Counted from the first letter of the stretch, positions 54,497-64,000 are shown. The stretch: DNA of 64,000 bases from Harmothoe impar (GCA_947462335.1 OX381720.1:48850481-48914480), one strand, 5' to 3'. Notes: generated by a model from the sequence alone, not told the origin. Numbers and translations: made by a program.

Positions 54497-57037
54497 ATGG
54501 CTACCGGTGGTAGCCTGGGCGGCTCTGGCCCAGATCTGAGTGAAGGGGAGTTGGAATCAACTCGCCTGGAGGTGCCAGGGATGGACCCTGGAGAGGGCTT
54601 GAAGCCAGGACAGAAGAAGAGGAAGTTGCAGGATCTTTCCTGGGTAGAACCCTATGTAGGGGATGAGAAATTCCAGAGGGAATATGACGAGCGTTTGGCT
54701 CGGGAAGAGGATGACCTCTACTGGGAAAATGTCCGATTGGACAAGCAGTCAATGGAAGATCAGTATGCTGCATTGACTGATGAATTGACTTCCCTGGTAA
54801 AAGAAAGGGACGAGATTCTCTCTGAGAATCAGAGGGTAAAAGGAACTCTGATAGAAGAGAGAGAACGGTTGATAGAGGACAACCGGTATATGAAAAAGAA
54901 GGTTGCTCAGGAATCGCATGAATACCAAAAGATTCAGGCAAAGATTGCTGAGAACCAGAAGGAGAATGAACATTCCGAATCTCTTAAGGAGAGGTATGAG
55001 AGGGAGTTGAAAAAATACTCTAGAGAATGGTATGCCTTGAAAAAGGGGACAGAAGAGCTCGAGAAGGGCAGAGACCAGTTGGTCAAGGATAACGAATCCA
55101 CCAGGATACAAATCCTGGAAGAAACGGAAGAGTTAGAGAGGAAACGGAAAGCTGAGGTGGAAGCTGTCTGTTCCCTTGAAGCTAGGAAAACTCTCCTGCG
55201 GGGTGAATTATTGAAGGCAATGGAACAGCAGGGGGAGGAACAACTTCCAGCTGGCAGGCCGGAAGCTGTTCCGGATAGTACTCCTACTACTGGTAAGGAG
55301 GAAGCATTACCTCAATTCGATCCATTTATTAATGATAATGGATTGAGGAATGTGGAAGACTCTGTGTATAAGAACAGAGAGAAAGATTCAAGGAGAGTGA
55401 ATGTTACCGGGCGCTCTCTTGGATGGGAACCAGTTAATCATGCCAGAATTGGTCCGGTTAACAGGGAAATGTCTCCAGAGGAGGAAGTGTCTCGACATTA
55501 TAAAAATAAATTTCGAGATGAAGTGGTGAATCATAGTTATGGCTCATTGAACCCCTTCGCGGGAGATGACCCGGCTCTATATGAGAATCCGGGAGGTTAT
55601 GATAGCAAGGGTAATTATAGGTATTGCCCAGATGCAACTTATTCGTACCCACCTCCGGCCACGGAAACACACTCGGGAGTCAATAAAGATCCTGAGATTA
55701 GGCCGAGGGATAGGATGAATAAGGGGACCCAACTGGGAACAAAGGGAAGATCAAACCCGGTGCATAAAAACACTAAGGGATTGTCAGGCTATCAAGGCCC
55801 ACGCTTTGATGAGGGTTCAGAATCTGAATCAGATAAATCATCTGACGATGTACCCAAGAGAAAGGTTCCTTTGAACCGGCGAGTCACAATGACCCCGGCG
55901 GAGCACCGATTACATAATCGAGACCCCGCCATAGGTAATTTGGGACTAGATTGCTCTAGCCGAGGTCAAGACGGTACAGACCTACTGGCTTGGAGTAGAC
56001 GCATGTCGGGTCAATTAGTGCATTCTAATTATGCCGCTAAAAGAACTGCACGTGTGACTAAGCCTTACAGGGGTGTACGACCCTGGAAGGAAGAATATCA
56101 ATCACTTCTAGATGATTGTAAGTACAATTGCTGGAACAAGGAGGAATCCTTGGGAGCTTTTGTGATATGGTTGAGTGACGGCCCGGGTAAGATAGTGGTT
56201 GAAGAATGGAGGGACACTTACGGGCCCGAAGCTACATACGACCAGTTGGAAGTATTAGCTTGTTATACTTTTGGGAAAATGGTGACAGTAGATCACTGGA
56301 CTCTGTTTCAGAGAAGAACGCAGAAACCAAAGGAATCTGCTAAAATTTTTGGGCTAGAATTGCAGCGATTATTGCGGCAGGCTAGGCCAGAATGGAGTAG
56401 GGATGCTGAATATTACATAGAATCCCTATTTGTAAGATTTATTAGTGGATTGAGTGATCCTGAACATGCTAAAGTTTGTGGTAGAGCTTGGGAAGCTGGG
56501 TCTTCCTTAGCAGATTTGTTCATGGCGATTGATCAACATGACAAAAAGAAGATACTGTTGGCTGGTATGATACCCGCTAATAGGGGGCAGCGCGTCTCTG
56601 GAATTGAACATTCCTTAGATGGAGACGATTCTTCTGCGGAAGAATCTGAAGGGGAGGAGAGAGTAGACGCCCTTAAATTCAAGGGTCGACAGAAATCTAA
56701 CTCAACCCCAGCTTCCGGGAAACTTCCTAGTAACAAAGGTTATTCGGAATCCACCCGGAAACCCGACATTCGGGAGCCTCAGACTGTACCCAGTCAGAAA
56801 ACCCAGACCCCGGAGACGACCACTCCGGATAAAACAAATGCGTCAGGAAACTCATTAAATACCTTAATGGAGTCCATGATTAAACGCATGAACGAGGTGT
56901 TTGATAATCAAACCAGGCGCCGCCCTAGGGTCGATCGTAACACTGTCCAGTGTTACAGATGTCAAGTCAAAGGGCACTTTGCATCTGAATGCAAAGCCGA
57001 GAAACCCGTTTTAAGAAGTGAGGTTTCGGGAAATTAG
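54497..57037 (+). CDS. gag: Element 2 gag polyprotein
   Basis: 846 residues from ATG 54497 (context ACAATGG); the frame is open upstream but offers only TTG. A long charged coiled coil covers about residues 60-250 (YAALTDELTSLVKERDEIL and on). A disordered linker follows, then a capsid-like domain (WKEEYQSLLDDCKYNCWNKE, AKIFGLELQRLLRQARPEW) homologous to element 1 gag. The C-terminus carries one CCHC knuckle, CYRCQVKGHFASEC. It ends SEVSGN at TAG 57035, inside the frameshift signal. No internal stop. Confidence 0.92.
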   Translation: MATGGSLGGSGPDLSEGELESTRLEVPGMDPGEGLKPGQKKRKLQDLSWVEPYVGDEKFQREYDERLAREEDDLYWENVRLDKQSMEDQYAALTDELTSLVKERDEILSENQRVKGTLIEERERLIEDNRYMKKKVAQESHEYQKIQAKIAENQKENEHSESLKERYERELKKYSREWYALKKGTEELEKGRDQLVKDNESTRIQILEETEELERKRKAEVEAVCSLEARKTLLRGELLKAMEQQGEEQLPAGRPEAVPDSTPTTGKEEALPQFDPFINDNGLRNVEDSVYKNREKDSRRVNVTGRSLGWEPVNHARIGPVNREMSPEEEVSRHYKNKFRDEVVNHSYGSLNPFAGDDPALYENPGGYDSKGNYRYCPDATYSYPPPATETHSGVNKDPEIRPRDRMNKGTQLGTKGRSNPVHKNTKGLSGYQGPRFDEGSESESDKSSDDVPKRKVPLNRRVTMTPAEHRLHNRDPAIGNLGLDCSSRGQDGTDLLAWSRRMSGQLVHSNYAAKRTARVTKPYRGVRPWKEEYQSLLDDCKYNCWNKEESLGAFVIWLSDGPGKIVVEEWRDTYGPEATYDQLEVLACYTFGKMVTVDHWTLFQRRTQKPKESAKIFGLELQRLLRQARPEWSRDAEYYIESLFVRFISGLSDPEHAKVCGRAWEAGSSLADLFMAIDQHDKKKILLAGMIPANRGQRVSGIEHSLDGDDSSAEESEGEERVDALKFKGRQKSNSTPASGKLPSNKGYSESTRKPDIREPQTVPSQKTQTPETTTPDKTNASGNSLNTLMESMIKRMNEVFDNQTRRRPRVDRNTVQCYRCQVKGHFASECKAEKPVLRSEVSGN

Positions 57038-57071
57038 AGGGGGTTACCGGGGATGGCAGGACGGTAACCCC
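57028..57071 (+). promoter_or_regulatory. Programmed -1 frameshift signal between gag and pol of element 2
   Basis: The canonical heptamer G_GGA_AAT (57028-57034) touches the gag stop TAG. A 5-nt spacer (57035-57039), stem GGGGTTACCG (57040-57049), a 12-nt loop and CGGTAACCCC (57062-57071) follow: ten Watson-Crick pairs. Pol is in the -1 frame and has a TGA at 57019-57021, so the shift can only occur between there and the gag stop. Confidence 0.9.
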
Positions 57072-57123
57072 TGAGGAAATATGTCAGATTATCACCGACG
57101 TTGGCGGTGAAGATTCATTAGCA

Positions 57124-60100
57124 GTGAATGCGTCCAGCAAGAAGGGAGATGGGACCGTACATCCCGGAAACCATGAGGCTGGGGAGACTGGTACAACAGG
57201 CGCCCAGGGGTGCGCGTATGGGAAACCTAGTGCCAGTTTAGAGGAGTCAATAACCAAAGAGTTGGTTAAGGTTGGAGGAACCAGGCTTCCCCCGGGCCAT
57301 CCTTGTCTGGAACACCTGAAAGGATGTGGATTCGACCTGGGCACTGATAGTGACCTTCACCGGTTTACTAGGAATCCCTCAGTAACTGATGGGAAGAGGT
57401 GGTACGTTTCCTGTTCTGTACAAGGTAAGACTGGGGAGTTTCTTATGGATACTGGAGCTAGCCACTCCATGGTCTCTAAGAGATTCATCAGCTTATTGCC
57501 GAATATGTGTGAGAACCTCACAATGAGGGTAAACGCATGTACGGCCGATGGTACCAGAATGAGGACATTTGGACGGACTTTTCTGATAATCTCTGTGGCC
57601 GGGAAAGAATTTGTTTGGGCCCCGACCATAGCTGAGATTGAAGATGATGGTATTCTTGGTTTGGATTTTGCGGCGCTTTTCGGTGCGACTTTGAATCCGA
57701 AAAGTGGGAAGTTGAAAATTGAATACCCGTATGATATGACCATACTCTGTAAGTTGAGAGTGATAAGTAGTGTCGCTAGTGTGGCACAGACTGTGAAGAT
57801 TCCCCCGGGAATGACCTGTGACGTGTTAGTCAGTTCAGGGAGGCTAATCCAGAAAGGATTAGCAGTAATCGAGCCGGATATGGCTGTATTATCCCGGAAG
57901 GGATTGGAATCTGCGGATACCCTAGTAGGGAATTCCAGATGGACAGTGACACCCATTTCCAACCCCGGAAACTCCACAGTATATCTTGAGAAAGGCACTG
58001 AAGTTGGGAAAGTGATACTTGCGGAGGCAGTCACCGGTAGCCACCAAGACCTGAGGTTAGAGGAAGGAGGGGAAGAGGAATTGCATGAAGAGTTAACTAA
58101 GTTGTTAACAGGATCGTCCATAACGGATGAGAATGATCAGGAAGCCCTAAAAGCTATGCTGAAGAGATGCAGGCAAGCTTTTGCCGCTCCAGGGGAACCC
58201 CTGGGGAGAACCAATAAGGTATTGCATGAAATTAAAACCGGGGATAACCCCGCTTTTAAGATTCCTTATAGGAGATTACCCCTCAAGAAGAAGATTGTAG
58301 CTGAGGAAGAGATAGCGAAAATGCTGAAGGATAATGTTATTGTTCCCAGCATGAGCCCTTGGTCCTCCCCTGTGTGTATGGTAACCAAGAAGGACGGTAG
58401 CATACGGTTCTGTATTGATTACCGGAAACTGAATGGGTTGACTAAGAAGAACTCCTATCCTCTTCCTAGGATAGATGAGACGATTGATTCCCTGGGAGGG
58501 AATGAATGGTTTTGTACCCTGGATTTACAGTCCGGGTATTGGCAAGTAGGCATGAAGCCTGAAGATATGGAGAAAACCGCGTTTTCTAGCCATATTGGGT
58601 TGTTTGAATATAAGGTAATGCCGTTCGGGTTATGTAACGCGCCGGCCACCTTTGAAGCCATGATGGAGACGCTGTTAAGTGATTTATTATGGCGGAAATG
58701 TCTAGTTTACCTGGATGACGTAATTGTGTTTGGAAAGACCTTTGCGGATTGTTTAAGTAATTTAGAGGAAGTCTTAAACCGAATCATGTCTAACGGTCTC
58801 AAATTGAAACCAAAGAAATGCAATCTGTTTAAGAAGGATATTAACTACCTAGGGCGGATTATTTCCACCGAGGGGGTTAAGGCGGATCCGGAAAAGATCA
58901 GGAGTGTAACTGAATGGGAAGTCCCCAGGGGTCCTAAAGATGTGCGATCCTTTCTAGGATTCTGCTCATACTATAGGGATTTCCTGCCGGGGTATTCCCG
59001 GGTAGCCTATCCGATCCAGTGTTTGTCACACTGGACACCCGGAAGTAGGAAGGAGGAGTTCCCATGGGGGAGGGAACAGGACACAGCTTTCTTAGCAATA
59101 AAAAAGTTGTTTGTAGAGACCCCGGTGTTAAAGTATCCTACCCCGGATGGTCACTTTGTATTGGATACCGATGCTAGCAATGAGAGTATTGGGGCCGCCC
59201 TCAGTCAAGTCCAAGGCGGAGTGGAGGTTCCCATTGCCTTTGCTAGTAATACTATGAGTAAGACCCAGCGTAATTATTGTACCACTAAAAGGGAATTGTT
59301 GGCTGTGATAGTTTATACTAAAAAGTTCAAACATTTCCTTTGGGGGTCCGATTTTACGCTAAGAACAGATCATTCCTCTTTGAGATGGTTATTGAATTTC
59401 AAAGATGCGGAAGGAATGATTGGACGTTGGCTAGCACACCTTTCCGAGTTCGGTTTGGAGCAAAGTCAGATCCAGCATAGAGCTGGGGTAAAGCATGTAA
59501 ATGCTGATGCACTTTCCCGACGTCCTATCAGGAAGTGCGAAAACACCAACTGTGATGACTGTGGTCAGCATGAAGCTGTCATAGCCGGAGCAAGGATTCC
59601 CTTTGAGATCAAGGGAACTGGGGTTCTGGAGTGGTCCATGGGAACCATCCGGAAATTCCAGGAAAAGGATCCTAACCTTAGCCGGTTGTTGGTATTGTTA
59701 CCTAGGAAGATACGGCCCCCGCGGCCTGAGATTTCCCTGGAGAATCAGGAAATGAGACGACTAATAGCTCAATGGGCAGAGCTAGAGGTCCAGAGCGGAA
59801 TCATCTACCGGTGGAAGATTAATTCATCCGGTAGGAGAATCCGGCAAGTGGTAATACCTTCCGGTATGAGGAGGGATGTTATGTATTATTGCCATGGACA
59901 CCTGACCAGTGGGCATTTCGGAAAAAAACGTTCCCTGGAACGTCTGAAAAGGAGATATTACTGGCCAGGGATGAGTAGTGATCTATTAAGATGGGTTGCT
60001 ACTTGCCCGGATTGTTGTAAAAACAAACCTGGGCCTGGGATGGGTAAAATGCCTTTGTCCCAGGAGTTGTTTGGTGTAAGATTTGCGCGAGTCGCCATAG

Positions 60101-61245
60101 ATATTATCAGTGGGTTTAAAACTACCCCTGATGGTAATACTTGTATGATGGTCGTCACTGACTATTATACTAAGTATACGAGAGTGTTTCCATTAGCGGA
60201 TCACAAAGCAGCAACCTGTGCAAAAGCTTTTGTTACAGGTTGGGTATTGCATCTTGGGGTTCCCCTAATGATGCATAGTGACCAAGGTCGGGAATTTGAA
60301 TCTGATCTTTGGCAGGAAATGTGTCACCGACTGGCGATTTGTAAGACGAGAACAAATCCCTATCGACCACAAAGTGATGGAATGGTTGAGAGATTCAATC
60401 GTACGTTGATTCAGGTTTTGAAATCCCTGGTGAATGATAGAATGGATGACTGGGATGAGCAGTGTGATTATGTATGCCATGCATATAATAGCACTGTCCA
60501 TTCTAGTACTTCCTGTTCCCCGAATCTATTAGTTTTCGGGGAAGATTTGATAATGCCCGCGGATCTGGTATTCGGGGTGGTCGGAATGAATCCGGAAACC
60601 CCCTGCCATGTGATGTTTGTGGAGTCATTAAGAGATCAATTCAAATATGCTTATGAATTGGTGAGAACTGAACTGCAGAAGAATGCTACCTGGCAGAAGA
60701 CCGGCTATGATCTAGGCCTTAAGCCGCGACGATTCAAAGTTGGTGATCAGGTAGTAAGATTACATGAGCCGTTATCGACTCTGAAACTTGCTAGTAATTG
60801 GGACGGGCCCTTTGTGGTTACCCGCATAGTAAGTGACAGTACTGTAGTGATACGTTCATTACAAGGAAAGATGTATAAATCTAATGTAGCTCGACTAAGA
60901 GAGTGGAAGGGGAGAGATTTGTCCCTGGACTCGTATGAGTTGGAAGTTGATACTTTGATAGAGGAAAGTGAACAGCGGAAATTAGTGAAGGAACCTCCCC
61001 GGAAACGCGGAAGGCCGCGGAAGGAGGTCTCCCGGAAACTAATGGTGCAGAAGCCCGTCATCCCAAAAAGATCCGGGAAGAAGGCGGCCAATAAAGTCTC
61101 GCTGGCTGAAGGGAAAAGGACCCGGAAGAGTGTGGTTAGGGCTAAATCCACTCTGGAAAAGGCGTGTCCTAGAACCAGGTCTAATGTTATGCCTAAAAAC
61201 ATAAGACGCAGTCCCCGGTTACTAGCCAGGGACGGTATAACCTAA
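57124..61245 (+). CDS. pol: Element 2 pol: protease, reverse transcriptase, RNase H, integrase
   Basis: Reading from the first start-like codon gives 1373 residues, but the frame is open from 57022 and the natural product is Gag-Pol. Order: protease DTGASHSM (109-116), reverse transcriptase with FCTLDLQSGYWQVG and YLDD (529-532), RNase H (VLDTDAS), integrase HHCC (HGHLTSGHFG ... CPDCC), DDE core (AIDII, HSDQGREFES, QSDGMVERFNRTL) and GPY/F (NWDGPF). One AT-hook-like motif (RKRGRPRKE) sits in a basic tail. No internal stop. Closely alignable with element 1 pol along its full length. Confidence 0.95.
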   Translation: MNASSKKGDGTVHPGNHEAGETGTTGAQGCAYGKPSASLEESITKELVKVGGTRLPPGHPCLEHLKGCGFDLGTDSDLHRFTRNPSVTDGKRWYVSCSVQGKTGEFLMDTGASHSMVSKRFISLLPNMCENLTMRVNACTADGTRMRTFGRTFLIISVAGKEFVWAPTIAEIEDDGILGLDFAALFGATLNPKSGKLKIEYPYDMTILCKLRVISSVASVAQTVKIPPGMTCDVLVSSGRLIQKGLAVIEPDMAVLSRKGLESADTLVGNSRWTVTPISNPGNSTVYLEKGTEVGKVILAEAVTGSHQDLRLEEGGEEELHEELTKLLTGSSITDENDQEALKAMLKRCRQAFAAPGEPLGRTNKVLHEIKTGDNPAFKIPYRRLPLKKKIVAEEEIAKMLKDNVIVPSMSPWSSPVCMVTKKDGSIRFCIDYRKLNGLTKKNSYPLPRIDETIDSLGGNEWFCTLDLQSGYWQVGMKPEDMEKTAFSSHIGLFEYKVMPFGLCNAPATFEAMMETLLSDLLWRKCLVYLDDVIVFGKTFADCLSNLEEVLNRIMSNGLKLKPKKCNLFKKDINYLGRIISTEGVKADPEKIRSVTEWEVPRGPKDVRSFLGFCSYYRDFLPGYSRVAYPIQCLSHWTPGSRKEEFPWGREQDTAFLAIKKLFVETPVLKYPTPDGHFVLDTDASNESIGAALSQVQGGVEVPIAFASNTMSKTQRNYCTTKRELLAVIVYTKKFKHFLWGSDFTLRTDHSSLRWLLNFKDAEGMIGRWLAHLSEFGLEQSQIQHRAGVKHVNADALSRRPIRKCENTNCDDCGQHEAVIAGARIPFEIKGTGVLEWSMGTIRKFQEKDPNLSRLLVLLPRKIRPPRPEISLENQEMRRLIAQWAELEVQSGIIYRWKINSSGRRIRQVVIPSGMRRDVMYYCHGHLTSGHFGKKRSLERLKRRYYWPGMSSDLLRWVATCPDCCKNKPGPGMGKMPLSQELFGVRFARVAIDIISGFKTTPDGNTCMMVVTDYYTKYTRVFPLADHKAATCAKAFVTGWVLHLGVPLMMHSDQGREFESDLWQEMCHRLAICKTRTNPYRPQSDGMVERFNRTLIQVLKSLVNDRMDDWDEQCDYVCHAYNSTVHSSTSCSPNLLVFGEDLIMPADLVFGVVGMNPETPCHVMFVESLRDQFKYAYELVRTELQKNATWQKTGYDLGLKPRRFKVGDQVVRLHEPLSTLKLASNWDGPFVVTRIVSDSTVVIRSLQGKMYKSNVARLREWKGRDLSLDSYELEVDTLIEESEQRKLVKEPPRKRGRPRKEVSRKLMVQKPVIPKRSGKKAANKVSLAEGKRTRKSVVRAKSTLEKACPRTRSNVMPKNIRRSPRLLARDGIT

Positions 61246-61723
61246 GCCGGTACACAACGAGTGTGGTGTCCTGTAATCTTGTTAAATATTTAAATGTTGT
61301 AATCAGTTATGTGTGGAAGTAAGTACGGTCGGAATGATCGTGATAGTCCCCCTGTCAAGGATCCCATGGGTGATGGACGGATAATCCGGTGAATGTGCTT
61401 TATTATGCCATTCATATATATTTCATTGATACTCTCGACGAGTTGACAGAGCGTAAGGATTAACACGTGGAATAAGGGTACCTGTTTACAATTAAAACGC
61501 GCGGTGACCTGGTTCCAAGGAACTGGGTCACGGGACGCGCGGGGTTGCGCATGCGCGGTGGCGCGCCTTATATAAGGCCCGCGGAGCGGCGGGAATCGCC
61601 AGTTGGGGTTGAGAGGCGGTCCAGAGCAGACGTGAGAGCTCGGACACGACCACTGTCGCTGTGGGGAGGTGGATCCCCTATAAATCCATCAACAAACACT
61701 TTTCTTGAGTGTGACACAACAAC
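61246..61723 (+). promoter_or_regulatory. Spacer between pol and ORF3 of element 2 with TATA-type internal promoter
   Basis: 478 bp. CACGTG lies near 61465, then a GC-rich stretch (GCGCATGCGCGGTGGCGCGC) directly before TATATAAG at 61569-61576. The core TTATATAAGGCCC is almost the same as TTATATAAGACCC in the LTR promoter of this element. It lies about 150 bp ahead of the ORF3 ATG, suggesting that ORF3 has its own transcript. Confidence 0.55.
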
Positions 61724-64000
61724 ATGTCTTCCGAGACAGACCACCAACAGGTGGACCCTCTTCAAGAGGGCGACTCCGCTAGCGGAGGAAATGTGGTTGT
61801 TAATCAACCTGACCTCGTGGACCAGGAATCTCTGGATTTCCTGGAACAAGGGGAGATAATGGACGTCGACGTTGACTCTCAGTCACCGCTTCGCCCTGCA
61901 AATGTCGCCGCCAATTACTTGGAAGGTCTAGACATTGAGGCCATCAGCCCTGCTGACGGTCGCGCTGATACCGGTGAAGCTGAGTATCAGGATCAGGGTC
62001 TATTGTACCATGGGAAACCGCCGACGGACGTTGAAAAACCCCGCCCGGCCGTACCAACCCTGGGAGGCTTCATGTCCAATTACGACGGACGTGAAGTAGA
62101 ACTGCACGAGGACGTGCTAAGGCTCACGGCGGAGGGAGCTCCCCGCCGGATTGACTCACTCACGAGCCAGGCCATATTGCTCTTCCTGTTAGTGGAGGAG
62201 CAGGAGGAGATGCCCCCGGACTGGTTTGTGTACTGGGAGGCACTCCAGAAAGGACTACGCGTATGCTACTGCTTACGACGAGCTGTCTTCGATTTACACA
62301 TCGCGGACATAGACCGCTTAATGCCCGCACTCCCAATTCTGTCTTTGGACCCGAATTGTGGAGTTGCCGGGATGTTGTTGACTGGTGTCAACAGATACCG
62401 GGCGCGAATCGGGAAACTCCGAGAGCCTAAAACCCGGAAGGAGTACGAGATTGCTGCCGCTAATACGCAGGGGGTAGTTTCGTATGTCCTGGATGTAGCC
62501 ACTATTGAAGACTACATGGATTCTCACCACGTCAAACGAGATATTGCCATATCTTGTTTGGTTGATGAGGCGGTTCGTACAGTACGAACCAGATCTTCCA
62601 GTGCGGAGGAGAAGGCGCGAGTAAAAGCGCTGAAAGCCACACCTAGGGGGCGCGGCAGTAAAGGTGAGAGGGGGGCCTCAAACCGGTCAAGCTCGGCCGA
62701 CAGCAACCAGTCGGACGAGTTTGTCCAGGAGAGAGGACGTCAGGTTCGCCGGAACGAGAAGGCAAGATTAGCTAACTTGCCGGACTCTGTATTAGCAGAG
62801 GGATTACCGGAACAACCTTCCGGAGGACAGCCCGTTATTACCGGGACCGAGGAGGTAACGGATGAGGCGATGGACATAAACGAAGCCAATACTCCGGAAC
62901 CCTCCAACACCACCACCACCACCCCGGCCCTTGTGGCAGACATGACCGCCGCCGCGGGAGCAGCGGCCGCCGTGGCGGCTGCGCTGGTATTTAATCCAGC
63001 ACGTCTCAGCCCTCTCCGTAGTCCGGCTCATTCGGATCCGGAAGAGGGAGAGGTTCCGGCTAACGCTGAGGAACCAGGAAATGCCCCAGAGGACCCCATC
63101 CCGCCTAATGACGTGATGAGGCGAGTCTGGCAGAACGCGAACAATAAGTTCCGCGTGTTTATTCCCAATTCATGGGAACAGTGTCCGATTGGTCCCACCA
63201 ATTTCGGATGTCCACCTGCGACCAACTGTAAAGGTCAAAGTGATGATGAGGATTGGATCCGGAATACCCCCCGGGATCGTCCTCCGTCTGCTTTTTATCA
63301 GCAGTGGCTAGATCAACTCAGGATCCTGCCAGACACTTACTACAGTAAGGAGCAGAAGGAAAAACTTCTTTTTGCGGTTAACCGCTGGTACAGCCAGCGG
63401 GAAAGGAATTGGTGCCCATTCGCTACATGTGTAAACACGATTGGCACAGACAGAACCGTGTTTGTAACAAAGCAACGGTTTCTGCGTCACCTCTGTGAAA
63501 ATCACATGCACCACTGTGTGGTGTACCACTGTGATATCACAGTAGGTAGGGAATCCCAGCTATGTAACGGGTGTTTAGAACCCCGGAGAGGTGAGCTTAT
63601 GCGCCACATGAAGGATTGCCATAACATGGGAATCAGTGTAGCTCGCAATCGTGTGAATGCGCTACATGACGCCGTATGTGATCAGTACAAGTCACTCACG
63701 GAGGAACAAAAGGCTAAGATCCGGCCGGCAACTCCCTTCTACTGCGAGGTCGCAGATGGGAAGTTCAAAGCCAGGATTGCCAGGGTGGACGGACGACATA
63801 AGTTCGCCATGAATGACGAGGAGTATACGGTGTTATGCACTACCCGTACTTCCCGCAGAGGTGGCGGTAGTTTCCGTCAGCCGGAAACCCGGGGTAGTTC
63901 CCGGGGGAAGAGCCGGTCCGCCCGCGACCGCTCTCGATCTCCTGCGGTCTCACCTGGACCAAAACGGAGACATGCCGGATCCAATTTGGAGGATCTCGAT
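61724..64000 (+). CDS. Element 2 ORF3: large Cys/His-rich protein of unknown function (open at window end)
   Basis: The frame runs 759 codons from ATG 61724 to the window edge with no stop. The N-terminus is acidic. A helical segment (SQAILLFLLVEEQEEMPPDW) follows at about 150-180, then basic and Ser-rich linkers and an Ala-rich patch. The conserved module comes next: SWEQCPIGPTNFGCPPATNC, PDTYYSKEQ, CPFATC with HLCENHMHH (about 564-597), then CNGCLEPRRGELMRHMKDCH (to about 635). It ends in an RS-rich tail (RGSSRGKSRSARDRSRSPA). Element 1 ORF3 aligns over the module and matches in layout elsewhere. I recognise no known family; zinc and nucleic-acid binding are inferred from Cys/His spacing. 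No membrane segment. Confidence 0.8.
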   Translation, partial: MSSETDHQQVDPLQEGDSASGGNVVVNQPDLVDQESLDFLEQGEIMDVDVDSQSPLRPANVAANYLEGLDIEAISPADGRADTGEAEYQDQGLLYHGKPPTDVEKPRPAVPTLGGFMSNYDGREVELHEDVLRLTAEGAPRRIDSLTSQAILLFLLVEEQEEMPPDWFVYWEALQKGLRVCYCLRRAVFDLHIADIDRLMPALPILSLDPNCGVAGMLLTGVNRYRARIGKLREPKTRKEYEIAAANTQGVVSYVLDVATIEDYMDSHHVKRDIAISCLVDEAVRTVRTRSSSAEEKARVKALKATPRGRGSKGERGASNRSSSADSNQSDEFVQERGRQVRRNEKARLANLPDSVLAEGLPEQPSGGQPVITGTEEVTDEAMDINEANTPEPSNTTTTTPALVADMTAAAGAAAAVAAALVFNPARLSPLRSPAHSDPEEGEVPANAEEPGNAPEDPIPPNDVMRRVWQNANNKFRVFIPNSWEQCPIGPTNFGCPPATNCKGQSDDEDWIRNTPRDRPPSAFYQQWLDQLRILPDTYYSKEQKEKLLFAVNRWYSQRERNWCPFATCVNTIGTDRTVFVTKQRFLRHLCENHMHHCVVYHCDITVGRESQLCNGCLEPRRGELMRHMKDCHNMGISVARNRVNALHDAVCDQYKSLTEEQKAKIRPATPFYCEVADGKFKARIARVDGRHKFAMNDEEYTVLCTTRTSRRGGGSFRQPETRGSSRGKSRSARDRSRSPAVSPGPKRRHAGSNLEDLD

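Larger units (their letters stand above)
53603..64000 (+). mobile_element. Ty3/Gypsy LTR retrotransposon, element 2 (5' LTR to ORF3; right end beyond window)
   Basis: Order on the plus strand: candidate LTR, tRNA-His PBS, gag, pol, ORF3 open to the last base of the window. It has the same plan as element 1 but clearly diverged protein sequences. The 3' LTR, target duplication and insertion age cannot be seen. Confidence 0.9.

Overview
The window is animal nuclear DNA, most likely from a marine invertebrate. The genes have short exons with GT-AG introns, the background is AT-rich, and the proteins are close to vertebrate orthologues. Introns and intergenic DNA are full of small inverted-repeat elements. 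The sequence alone does not fix the phylum.

Three host genes are present. (1) The 5' part of a SEC14L2-like CRAL-TRIO lipid-transfer gene lies on the minus strand (exons 7394 down to 526) and continues off the left edge. (2) A complete SMG6/EST1A gene, the endonuclease of nonsense-mediated mRNA decay (NMD), lies on the plus strand in 18 coding exons, 16820-43978. (3) A complete ALKBH2 DNA-repair dioxygenase lies on the minus strand in three exons, 50081-48136, tail-to-tail with SMG6. All exon joins were checked for reading phase. About 9.4 kb between SEC14L and SMG6, about 4.2 kb between SMG6 and ALKBH2, and about 3.5 kb upstream of ALKBH2 hold only repeats that I can recognise.

Two related but divergent Ty3/Gypsy LTR retrotransposons dominate the right half. 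Element 1 (28217-40757, 12.5 kb, minus strand) sits antisense in an SMG6 intron. Its two 521-bp LTRs look identical, and AAAG flanks it on both sides. Element 2 (53603 to beyond 64000, plus strand) is cut by the window end. Both have a primer-binding site matching the 3' end of tRNA-His. Both have gag with a CCHC knuckle, then pol in the -1 frame behind a shift site, a 5-nt spacer and a covarying hairpin. Both end pol with AT-hook-like motifs. Both then carry a large third ORF with a conserved Cys/His-rich module that does not look like an envelope. This third ORF is the best candidate for something undescribed; in element 1 it has two in-frame TGA codons.

SMG6 has its own oddity. Two unrelated minisatellites (42-bp and about 34-bp units) each end exactly at a 3' splice site, and each is built from that acceptor plus the first bases of the exon. 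They form arrays of 8 and about 32 decoy acceptors in front of two constitutive exons. Use of a decoy would introduce a stop or shift the frame in the transcript of an NMD factor.
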